Source of the DNA: CAG-582 sp964551965
GTDB taxonomy: Bacteria > Bacillota_I > Bacilli_A > RF39 > UBA660
Length of the DNA: 19,517 bases
Direction: 5' to 3'
Assembly (NCBI GenBank): GCA_964551965.1
Contig: CAZKFB010000024.1
Span: forward strand, 1 to 19,517
Shown here: piece by piece, positions 11,809 to 18,631 of the stretch
Numbering within the stretch: the stretch's first letter is position 1
Layout: each line of letters starts with the position of its first letter
Program-made: the position numbers and the translations under genes
Notes under the pieces: generated by a model
What the model was told of the DNA's origin: nothing
Seen by the model: only the letters and a program-made list of their open reading frames with translations
Databases searched by the model: none

Positions 11809-13158
11809 ATGGGGCCTACAGAAATATACAATAAATTTAAAGTAGCATTAAATGAAGAAGGTTATATTGTAAATATTGCTGTATTCCGTGAAAATTTAGC
11901 TAATACAGTAATGGATGATAATATAGAAACCTACCTTACTACTTTAAATAACAAAATTAAAAATTCAAAATTTAAGAATAAAGATGAACTATCGTATGCT
12001 ATTGATGCAAAATTATTAGAATATCAATCAGTAAAAGCAAATCAAATGAATAACAGAGAATCATTAAGAATGATGATTGAAGCAAATGAAGACTTAAAGA
12101 AGTTAGGAATAATAACTACTAAAGCAATAGATAATGATTCTAATAAAGATATTGATTATTTGACATATACTAACGAAGATGGAGTAACTGAAGTATTAGT
12201 ATGTGCATCATCAAACACTTTAAACGAATATATTAAAAATAATTATGACAAGATAGCATCAATGACTGCAAAGGAAGTATTCCATCATTTTAAAGAATAT
12301 ATTCATGTTGATTTAAAATTTGTTGATCCAAATAAACCTGAAGAATATAATACTTTAAATCATGATAGAGAAGAATTCCAAGATGATGAGGTAATAGCTG
12401 CTGAATATGCTGAAGTAAAGAATTATTCTGATAAATATAGTATAGGTGTGGATCCTGAAGTAACAATTGATCCTAATGGAGAAAGGATATATCGATTAAA
12501 AGATGGTTTATTTAAATTTAGAACTGTAGAAAATAAAAGAGAAATGGTTATTCTTAAAACTCCATCAATTAATCTTGATGATACAAATGATTTACTTACT
12601 GAACTTGATGGTGAAGAACATGAATATGAAGTTGTATCAACAACACCAATAGATACAAATAAAAAAGCGATTCCTGATAAATATGATGATATTTCCGTAA
12701 CAAGTATAAATGAAGAAAATATTAATAGGGTAATGGAATTAATCCAAAAAAGAGATGTCTATGGTGTTGAACTTACTAATGAAGAATTAATGGAAATCGA
12801 TAGCATGATTAAAACTTTAATTGAATCAAAAATTGATCGTGCAAAAGACAATAACGGTGCTGAATTAGATAGTTTATTAAATGATTATATCAGCAGATTA
12901 GAACAAAAAGTAGATGACCCGGAATTAGATAATAATTCGGAAAATAGTTTAACAGATCTAGAAAAAGAATTTATTACGCAGTATAATTCTAAAGTAGAGT
13001 ATATAAAAGAAAACAATTTAGATATGCGTAAGAATAAAAAACTAGAATTAGAACTTCCTACTAATGGTACTCAAAGTGGTGTAGCAACAGTAGTAATGTT
13101 ATTAGAAATAATGATGTTAGCATTATTTATATTGTTATTTTCACATATTGATATATAA
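11809..13158 (+). CDS. Unrecognised acidic protein with C-terminal membrane anchor
   Basis: A 449-residue protein I do not recognise. About 420 residues are hydrophilic, acidic and mostly helical-looking, with no signal peptide. A single hydrophobic segment (about 425-444, VATVVMLLEIMMLALFILLF) ends the protein, making it look tail-anchored with the bulk in the cytoplasm. Part of the middle has beta-like character: DPEVTIDPNGERIYRLKDGL (about 216-235), then a strand-rich stretch including REMVILKTPSINLDD. The last third carries a charged, coiled-coil-like stretch (about 300-410). ATG 11809 starts 5 nt after the ftsW stop, and its ribosome binding site (GGAAGGA) lies in the end of ftsW, so the two are co-transcribed. 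This suggests a membrane or division-related role, which is inference only. Confidence 0.8.
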   Translation: MGPTEIYNKFKVALNEEGYIVNIAVFRENLANTVMDDNIETYLTTLNNKIKNSKFKNKDELSYAIDAKLLEYQSVKANQMNNRESLRMMIEANEDLKKLGIITTKAIDNDSNKDIDYLTYTNEDGVTEVLVCASSNTLNEYIKNNYDKIASMTAKEVFHHFKEYIHVDLKFVDPNKPEEYNTLNHDREEFQDDEVIAAEYAEVKNYSDKYSIGVDPEVTIDPNGERIYRLKDGLFKFRTVENKREMVILKTPSINLDDTNDLLTELDGEEHEYEVVSTTPIDTNKKAIPDKYDDISVTSINEENINRVMELIQKRDVYGVELTNEELMEIDSMIKTLIESKIDRAKDNNGAELDSLLNDYISRLEQKVDDPELDNNSENSLTDLEKEFITQYNSKVEYIKENNLDMRKNKKLELELPTNGTQSGVATVVMLLEIMMLALFILLFSHIDI

Positions 13159-13176
13159 TAATTAATAAAGTATAAT
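13148..13176 (+). promoter_or_regulatory. Promoter of frr
   Basis: TTGATA (13148-13153), 17 nt, TATAAT (13171-13176). The -35 box overlaps the last codons of the preceding gene. ATG 13196 follows AAAGGAGAT. Confidence 0.82.
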
Positions 13177-13195
13177 AAATTTAAAGGAGATAATT

Positions 13196-13738
13196 ATGAA
13201 TTATTTAGAAAATACCGAAATGGAAATGATGAGTGCAATTGATTCGCTTGATCAAAGACTAATTACAGTTAGAGCCGGAAGAGCAAATGCTTCGATGCTA
13301 AATGGCATTATGGTAGATTATTATGGCACACCAACACCAATTAATAGTCTTGCTAATATTACTGTTCCGGAAGCTCGACAACTATTTATTAAACCATTCG
13401 ATAGAGGAGTATTAAAAGATATTGAAAGAGCTATCAACGAAGCTAATATTGGTATTACTCCAACAAATAATGGTGAGATTGTAATATTAACTGTTCCTCA
13501 ATTAACGGAAGATACAAGAAGAACTTATGTTAAACAAGTTCATGAAATGGGAGAACAAGCAAAAGTAGCCTTGAGAAATGCAAGACAAGATGCTAATAAT
13601 AAAATAAAAAAAGATGAATCTTTAACAGAAGATCAAAAAGAATCTATGCAAGAAGATGTTCAAGAACTTATAAATAAATATAATAAGACTGTTGATGAAA
13701 AAATTAAAGAAAAAGAGACAGAATTAATGAGTGTATAA
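13196..13738 (+). CDS. frr: Ribosome recycling factor
   Basis: The 180-residue protein is RRF, which works with EF-G to split the post-termination ribosome. It shows the family's features in order: an N-terminal helix (MNYLENTEMEMMSAIDSLDQ), the RAGRANASMLNGIMVDYYGT segment, domain II with TPINSLANITVPEARQLFIK and KPFDRGVLKDIERAI, IGITPTNNGEIVILTVPQLT, then R-R-x-Y-V-K-Q in the return helix and a charged C-terminal helix. Length is close to the usual 185. pyrH, a frequent partner, is not adjacent; frr is monocistronic here with its own promoter. The end of the gene forms the left arm of its terminator. Confidence 0.97.
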   Translation: MNYLENTEMEMMSAIDSLDQRLITVRAGRANASMLNGIMVDYYGTPTPINSLANITVPEARQLFIKPFDRGVLKDIERAINEANIGITPTNNGEIVILTVPQLTEDTRRTYVKQVHEMGEQAKVALRNARQDANNKIKKDESLTEDQKESMQEDVQELINKYNKTVDEKIKEKETELMSV

Positions 13739-13755
13739 AAATACACTCATTTTTT
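13726..13755 (+). terminator. Intrinsic terminator of frr, between convergent genes
   Basis: An 11-bp stem (13726-13736 with 13741-13751), a 4-nt AAAA loop and T to 13755. The frr stop codon lies in the stem, and the T run touches the stop codon of the minus-strand permease (13754-13756). On the minus strand the hairpin lacks an immediate T run, so termination from that side is less certain. Confidence 0.85.
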
Positions 13756-14926
13756 ATATTAACTTAACCAATTTTCTTACAATAAATGTTTGTATAAGAA
13801 TTGAAACGGCTGGTAGAATTAATAAGTATTGTATATAATCCATTCCTAAAGTTAAACAGATAATAAATAGTAATAGGTATCCTAAAGAACGTGAAATTGA
13901 ATAAATAATATCGATTAATAAATAATATTCAGACTTATAATCTTGTTTAATTTCTTCAATATTGGATAAGTTATTTAATACATTATCACTAATTAGATTA
14001 ATAATTAGCATACATGAAAAACGAATTATTAAATATGCTATTAGCATAAATATATTATTCCAAATACTTTGAACTATTAATACTATAAAACACAATATAC
14101 CAGTTACGAGTAGAACAGGCTTAAATTTTTCTTTTTTTAATTTGTAAGTAAATATTATACATACAACTAAAGAAATAAAGGCACATATACTATCAATGAT
14201 ACCTAAATAAAGATTAGTTTTAAAATTATTAATCTTAAGCAATGTAATTATTAATCCCATAACTCCGGAAGAATATGTAAATCCCGTAAGAAAAGGAATT
14301 AAGAATATTGATTTCAAATTAGGTTTATCTTTAAGTAATTTAAAGAATCCTTTTAAATCACTTTTTTTAATATTGAATCTTTCATCTTTGATTGCAAAAG
14401 ATAAAACAAACAAGATAATAAATAAAACAAAAAATATTTTCCCTAAATTTACATAGTCAATAAAAGTTAAAGCAACACCCATAATTAAGGGAATAATAAT
14501 TGAAGATATTTTGTTAATAGTATTTATTTTACCAGAAAACTTTTGTCGATCTTCATTGGAAATCTTTTCACTATTTAAAATATTCTTAGGGAAATGATAG
14601 AATCCATCAGCAAATCCCTTCATAAGTCCAACTAAATATATATGATTTATAATATTATCTTTCATTAACATAATCATTGAAATATATAGGGCTTGTAATG
14701 ATATACCAATTCGAAAATAGGGAACTTTAATATTTTTCTTCATTACATTTCTAATTAGATAGAAAGCAATACCAATCGATAGATACAAAGTTAAATAATA
14801 TTTTGCTAATGGTAATACTTCATAATTAGCAACTTTAAAAAAGTAAAAAACAAAAAATGTATCAAAATAGACATTAATAATATTCTTTAATATATCAATG
14901 GCAAATATAGCTCTTTTTTCTTTCAT
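13754..14926 (-). CDS. MFS-like 12-helix permease
   Basis: The 390-residue protein is almost wholly hydrophobic, with about 12 membrane helices split into two halves by a charged loop (DERFNIKKSDLKGFFKLLKD, about residues 194-213). This looks like a Major Facilitator Superfamily member. The GLMKGFADGFYHFPKNI stretch and the loop IRNVMKKNIKVPYFR could be the family's cytoplasmic loop motifs in weak form. Substrate is unknown. I chose ATG at 14926 (product MKEKRAIF), which follows TTAGGAGTTTAT; a GTG start at 14959 would overlap the upstream gene's end and add a hydrophobic leader. The gene is the second in a minus-strand pair and converges on frr. Confidence 0.75.
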   Translation of the reverse strand: MKEKRAIFAIDILKNIINVYFDTFFVFYFFKVANYEVLPLAKYYLTLYLSIGIAFYLIRNVMKKNIKVPYFRIGISLQALYISMIMLMKDNIINHIYLVGLMKGFADGFYHFPKNILNSEKISNEDRQKFSGKINTINKISSIIIPLIMGVALTFIDYVNLGKIFFVLFIILFVLSFAIKDERFNIKKSDLKGFFKLLKDKPNLKSIFLIPFLTGFTYSSGVMGLIITLLKINNFKTNLYLGIIDSICAFISLVVCIIFTYKLKKEKFKPVLLVTGILCFIVLIVQSIWNNIFMLIAYLIIRFSCMLIINLISDNVLNNLSNIEEIKQDYKSEYYLLIDIIYSISRSLGYLLLFIICLTLGMDYIQYLLILPAVSILIQTFIVRKLVKLI

Positions 14927-14948
14927 ATAAACTCCTAACAAAAAATAA

Positions 14949-15134
14949 TTAGCTTTCACTAATTATTAAAACTAAACGATAAATAAGAGGTCCAGCAAAT
15001 GAAGCTAACATAGCTATGAACATAAACCAAATAAATATCCTTTTACCAATAGATAAATCACTTTTCTTATTTTTTTTATTTTTCTTTTTTGGCTCTTTAA
15101 TTCTAATATTGCCAACTAATTCTTTATTATCCAT
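14949..15134 (-). CDS. Small one-helix membrane protein with lysine-rich N-terminus
   Basis: A 61-residue protein, MDNKELVGNIRIKEPKKKNK and onward, with a strongly basic stretch (about residues 14-25), then one membrane helix (about 33-55, IFIWFMFIAMLASFAGPLIY) and a short tail. The layout resembles small lysine-rich proteins such as DUF4044, but similarity is too weak for a call. ATG at 15134 follows TTAGGTGATTAT, the typical site in this genome; a further ATG five codons upstream lacks one. The permease gene starts 22 nt downstream on the same strand, so the two are probably co-transcribed. Confidence 0.65.
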   Translation of the reverse strand: MDNKELVGNIRIKEPKKKNKKNKKSDLSIGKRIFIWFMFIAMLASFAGPLIYRLVLIISES

Positions 15135-15151
15135 ATAATCACCTAACAATA

Positions 15152-15157
15152 ATTATA
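15152..15157 (-). promoter_or_regulatory. Probable -10 box for the minus-strand pair
   Basis: Read on the minus strand, TATAAT lies 17 nt before ATG 15134, with TTTAAA (15175-15180) as a weak -35 at 17-nt spacing. It faces the promoter of the SpoIIM-like gene in a 76-nt divergent intergenic region. Confidence 0.55.
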
Positions 15158-15188
15158 ATATATTTAGAATAAATTTTAAAGTATAAAA

Positions 15189-15194
15189 TATAAT
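15189..15194 (+). promoter_or_regulatory. Probable -10 box for the SpoIIM-like gene
   Basis: TATAAT at 15189-15194, with no convincing -35 box. The expected start site (about 15201) lies at the AGGAGG ribosome binding site (15201-15206), which would give a leader of only about 10 nt. Confidence 0.5.
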
Positions 15195-15210
15195 GTGTTA
15201 GGAGGAAATT

Positions 15211-15756
15211 ATGAAAAGATATAAAAGATTCTTAATAATGATTTTAGTGATTGTTCTAGTAAGTGTTATAACAGGTTTTATTTATGGTATTAATAATAAT
15301 TATGACTTGACTGGATATTTAGAAAACTTAAGTTCTAATAATACACTATTTACATATCATTTAATATTTCTAGGATTATGTTTAATAATGACCATTAGTT
15401 TAGTTGGAATAGTTGGTATAAGTGTTATTATTGGTTTTGAATCAATAAGTATTGGTTATATATTAAGTATTTTTTATCATAATTATAAGTTGAATGGATT
15501 ATTATATGGACTTATCAATGTTGGAATAAATAAACTAGTGTATATGATTATATTGATATATTTATTCATAATTTCTTGTATATACTTGAAAAAATCAATT
15601 GATAATATTAGTGGTGCTCATAAGGACTACTATGCAGCAATTGTATTACCATTATTAAAGAAGTATTTAATTATTACTATTATATTAATGTTATATGATA
15701 TTTTCGTATATTTATTTGGCAATATGTTTTTAAATAATTTGACAAGTATGTTATAA
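15211..15756 (+). CDS. SpoIIM-like membrane protein
   Basis: The 181-residue protein has about five membrane helices: about 7-27, 46-64, 70-90, 108-126 and 147-170. The stretch GFESISIGYILSIFYHNYKL followed by NGLLYGLINVGINKLVYMI resembles the SpoIIM family pattern G-F-S-I-G-F-x-I-S-F-L...Y-G-x-K-G-L-L-F-A-L-x-S-x-x-P-x-N. SpoIIM helps engulfment in spore formers, but related DUF95 proteins occur widely in non-sporulators and have unknown roles; there is no other sporulation gene here. ATG 15211 follows a perfect AGGAGG. Its last codons contain the extended -10 element of mnmA. Confidence 0.55.
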   Translation: MKRYKRFLIMILVIVLVSVITGFIYGINNNYDLTGYLENLSSNNTLFTYHLIFLGLCLIMTISLVGIVGISVIIGFESISIGYILSIFYHNYKLNGLLYGLINVGINKLVYMIILIYLFIISCIYLKKSIDNISGAHKDYYAAIVLPLLKKYLIITIILMLYDIFVYLFGNMFLNNLTSML

Positions 15757-15757
15757 T
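15749..15757 (+). promoter_or_regulatory. Extended -10 promoter of mnmA
   Basis: TGTTATAAT (15749-15757) overlaps the stop codon of the SpoIIM-like gene. The start site would be near 15764, about 11 nt before the ATG, with GGGTG between them. A TTGACA at 15739 is too close to act as its -35. Confidence 0.6.
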
Positions 15758-15774
15758 TACTTCGGGTGTTTAAT

Positions 15775-16818
15775 ATGAAAAAAGTTGTAATAGGAATGTC
15801 TGGTGGAGTAGATTCAAGCGTTGCTGCTTATCTTTTAAAAAGACAAGGATATGAAGTAATAGGCATATCTTTCAAATTTATTGATGAATTCGATGATAGT
15901 GATGCTAAAAAAGTAGCAGATAAATTAGGCATTGAATTTCATACAATTGATTATCGAGATAAATTTAAAGAATTAGTAATAGATAGATTTATAAGTGATT
16001 ACGAAAGTGGATTAACGCCTAATCCTTGTAGTATATGTAATAAAGTAGCAAAGATGCAATTTTTATATGATCAAATGTTAGAACTAAATGCTGATTTTAT
16101 TGCTACCGGTCATTATGCTAAGAACGATGGAGGAAAACTTTATCGATCTGCTGACTTATTTAAAGATCAAACTTACTTCTTGTCTTCAGTACCATCTAAG
16201 ATTATTAATGTGACTTTATTTCCTTTAGAAGGATTAGAAAAAAAAGATGTTAGACATATTGCTGGAGAAATTGGACTTGAAGTATATAATAAAAAAGATT
16301 CAACTGATGTATGTTTTATAAGTAATACTTTTAAGGATTATATGAGAGATTCTGCTAAATTAGTTAAAGGAAATATAATTGATTTAGAAACAAATAAAGT
16401 AATAGGAGAACATATTGGTCTTCCTCTATATACAATTGGTCAAAGAAAAGGGCTTAATATAGGTGGCACAGAAAATAGATTATTTGTTGTAGGTAAAAAT
16501 ATCAAAGAGAATATTTTATATGTTGCAGAGAGCAATAATAATGACTACTTAATGAGTGATGAATGTATTATAGATAATATTAATCTTATATCTATTCACC
16601 ATCCAACATTTTGTACCGCTAAATTTAGATATCATTCAAAAGATGTTCCAGTATCTTTAGAATATTTAGAGAACAATGAAATAAGAGTAAAATATAGTGG
16701 TGAGGCATCATCAGTAACGCCAGGGCAAACTTGTGCTCTATATCTTGGAAATGAATGTATTGGAAGCGGAATAATAAGGAAAGTATTAAAAAATAATGAA
16801 GAACTATGGTATTTATAG
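15775..16818 (+). CDS. mnmA: tRNA-specific 2-thiouridylase
   Basis: The 347-residue product is MnmA, which activates U34 of Lys, Glu and Gln tRNAs with ATP and inserts sulfur to give 2-thiouridine. It begins MKKVVIGMSGGVDSSVAAYL, carrying the SGGVDS PP-loop (9-14). NPCSICNK (83-90) holds two cysteines, Cys85 and Cys88; ATGHYAK (110-116) and DQTYFLS are standard; DSTDVCFIS supplies Cys180, the partner of the catalytic cysteine. Many MnmA proteins have NPDVMCN with one cysteine, so this is the NPCxxCN form. The protein is slightly short because the loop after ISFKF (about 32-45) is reduced. ATG 15775 gives the family start; GTG 15766 is inside the GGGTG site. The stop is part of the terminator. 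Confidence 0.95.
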   Translation: MKKVVIGMSGGVDSSVAAYLLKRQGYEVIGISFKFIDEFDDSDAKKVADKLGIEFHTIDYRDKFKELVIDRFISDYESGLTPNPCSICNKVAKMQFLYDQMLELNADFIATGHYAKNDGGKLYRSADLFKDQTYFLSSVPSKIINVTLFPLEGLEKKDVRHIAGEIGLEVYNKKDSTDVCFISNTFKDYMRDSAKLVKGNIIDLETNKVIGEHIGLPLYTIGQRKGLNIGGTENRLFVVGKNIKENILYVAESNNNDYLMSDECIIDNINLISIHHPTFCTAKFRYHSKDVPVSLEYLENNEIRVKYSGEASSVTPGQTCALYLGNECIGSGIIRKVLKNNEELWYL

Positions 16819-16827
16819 TTCTTTTTT
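16799..16827 (+). terminator. Intrinsic terminator of mnmA
   Basis: AAGAACTAT (16799-16807), a 7-nt loop, ATAGTTCTT (16815-16823) and T to 16827. The TAG stop (16816-16818) lies in the right arm. Confidence 0.85.
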
Positions 16828-16835
16828 GATGATTT

Positions 16836-16860
16836 TTGAAAAAAATTGCAATTTTTTCAA
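16836..16860 (+). repeat. A/T-rich inverted repeat upstream of dnaG
   Basis: TTGAAAAAAATTGCAATTTTTTCAA is nearly palindromic around the central GC, with one extra A in the left arm. It lies between the mnmA terminator and dnaG. It could be a protein-binding site, or part of the promoter (TTGAAA 16836-16841 and TAAAAT 16862-16867, but with an over-long 20-nt spacer). I see no clean promoter elsewhere in this gap. Confidence 0.45.
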
Positions 16861-16909
16861 GTAAAATCAAGTAGTAGCGTTAATAAATATATAGTAGAGG
16901 GTGATTTTT

Positions 16910-18628
16910 ATGGCCATTTCCAACGAAGAAATTAAAAACATCCAAAATTCTGCTAATATAGCTGAAATTATCAGTTCATATATTAGTTTAGAAAAAAAAG
17001 GAAAGAATTATTTTGGTGTTTGTCCATTTCATGATGATCACAATCCATCTATGAGTGTAAATGTCGAAAAGGGTATATTTACTTGTTTCGTGTGCCATAA
17101 AACAGGAACCGTATTTACCTTTGTTCAAGATTATTTAAATATTCCTTTCTTAGAAGCTGTTAAAGTCGTTGCTGATAAGATAGGTATAACTCTATCGACA
17201 GGATATAAAACAGTTAGCAAATATGATAAACACTATGAAGCGTTAGATTTAGCAATCAAATTTTATCAAAATAATCTTCGAAGTAGTGAAGGAACTGAAG
17301 CAAGAGAATATTTAAATAAAAGAGGGATAAATGATGAAATAATTGATGAGTTTAATATAGGTTTTGCTCCTAAAAACTACGATACAATTGTTAAATTACT
17401 TACTAGTAAAGGGTTTGATGAAAATACTTTATTAGAAACAGGATTAATTAATCGTAATAATACTCTTTATGATATATTTAGAGATCGTATAACTTTTCCT
17501 ATTCATAATGCGAGAGGTAATCCGGTAGGCTTCTCAGCTCGTATATATAAAAATATTGATGAAGCAAAGTATGTAAATACTAAAGAAACTGTAATATTTA
17601 AAAAAGGGGAAATATTATTTAATTATCATCGAGCGCAAAATGAAGCACGAAGGTTAAAATACTTAGTTGTCGTTGAAGGTCAAATGGATGCTATAAGATT
17701 ATATGCATCCGGAATTAAAAATGTTGTAGCTACAATGGGTACAGCATTGACAAGTTATCATGCTGATCTACTTAAAAAGACTAATGTAAAGATTATTCTA
17801 TGTATGGATAATGATACTGCCGGTGAAATGGCAACATTAAAAAATGGGGAAATACTTGAAAGTGTTGGTTGTGACTTAAGTGTATTAAGAATAACTGATG
17901 CAAAAGACCCTGATGAATATATTTTAAAGCATTCTAAAGAAGAATTTATTGATGCTTTAGATCATGCAACAACGTTCTTTGATTTCAAGATGAAACTACT
18001 AAAAAAAGATAAGAATCTAAATAAAGTTGATGATGTATCAAAATATATAAATCAAGTTATAAAAGAGTTAAATAAAAGTAGTGATGAAGTATTAATCGAT
18101 TTAACTGTAAATAAATTAGTAGAAGAGTTTAATATCGATAAAAACGTATTGCTCAATAAAATTATTAAAGTGGAGAGCCCAAAAACAGTTAAAATTGAAG
18201 CAACGCCAAAGAAAAAGATATCAAAGAATCATCGATTAGCATCAACATTATTATATTATATGATGAACGATGTTAAATATATAAAACTATATGAGCAAGA
18301 ATTATCGTATATTCCCGAAAAAAAATATATGGATATTGCGAATGATATACTTGCATTTTACTTAAAATACAATTATATTAATATAGCAGATTTTATTACA
18401 AATGAAATTGAAAGTGATTATTATAACGATGTACTTGATATAATTGATTCTAATATCGATACGGAATTAATTGATAATGAGTATGTGGGAATAATTAATA
18501 AGATAAAGATATGGATAGATGATAATAAAATTGAAGAATTAAAAATTAAACTTCAAAATGTTACAGACATTAATGAAAAATTAAGCATTACTGATGAGAT
18601 TGCTAGATTAAAGAAGAAGGAAGTGTAG
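16910..18628 (+). CDS. dnaG: DNA primase
   Basis: The 572-residue product is bacterial primase, which makes RNA primers at the replication fork. The order is complete: an N-terminal CHC2 zinc ribbon with Cys38, His41, Cys59 and Cys62 (GVCPFHDDHNPSM and GIFTCFVCHKTG); the catalytic core, with YLNKRGI and FNIGFAP; the TOPRIM acidic residues in VVVEGQMDAIRL (Glu256) and MDNDTAGE (Asp300, Asp302); a KDPDEYI motif; and a helical C-terminal domain (about 430-572) for helicase binding, poorly conserved as usual. ATG 16910 lies after GAGGGTGAT and gives MAISNEEIKNIQ, the normal start; GTG 16901 is inside that site. rpoD starts 3 nt after the TAG stop, so the two are one operon. Confidence 0.97.
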   Translation: MAISNEEIKNIQNSANIAEIISSYISLEKKGKNYFGVCPFHDDHNPSMSVNVEKGIFTCFVCHKTGTVFTFVQDYLNIPFLEAVKVVADKIGITLSTGYKTVSKYDKHYEALDLAIKFYQNNLRSSEGTEAREYLNKRGINDEIIDEFNIGFAPKNYDTIVKLLTSKGFDENTLLETGLINRNNTLYDIFRDRITFPIHNARGNPVGFSARIYKNIDEAKYVNTKETVIFKKGEILFNYHRAQNEARRLKYLVVVEGQMDAIRLYASGIKNVVATMGTALTSYHADLLKKTNVKIILCMDNDTAGEMATLKNGEILESVGCDLSVLRITDAKDPDEYILKHSKEEFIDALDHATTFFDFKMKLLKKDKNLNKVDDVSKYINQVIKELNKSSDEVLIDLTVNKLVEEFNIDKNVLLNKIIKVESPKTVKIEATPKKKISKNHRLASTLLYYMMNDVKYIKLYEQELSYIPEKKYMDIANDILAFYLKYNYINIADFITNEIESDYYNDVLDIIDSNIDTELIDNEYVGIINKIKIWIDDNKIEELKIKLQNVTDINEKLSITDEIARLKKKEV

Positions 18629-18631
18629 GAA

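Noticed and set aside
13754..14959. GTG start at 14959 for the permease
   Set aside because: It overlaps the end of the preceding minus-strand gene and contains the AGGAG site that serves ATG 14926.
15739..15757. TTGACA (15739-15744) with TATAAT (15752-15757) as a complete promoter for mnmA
   Set aside because: The spacer is only 7 nt; the extended -10 element alone is the better explanation.
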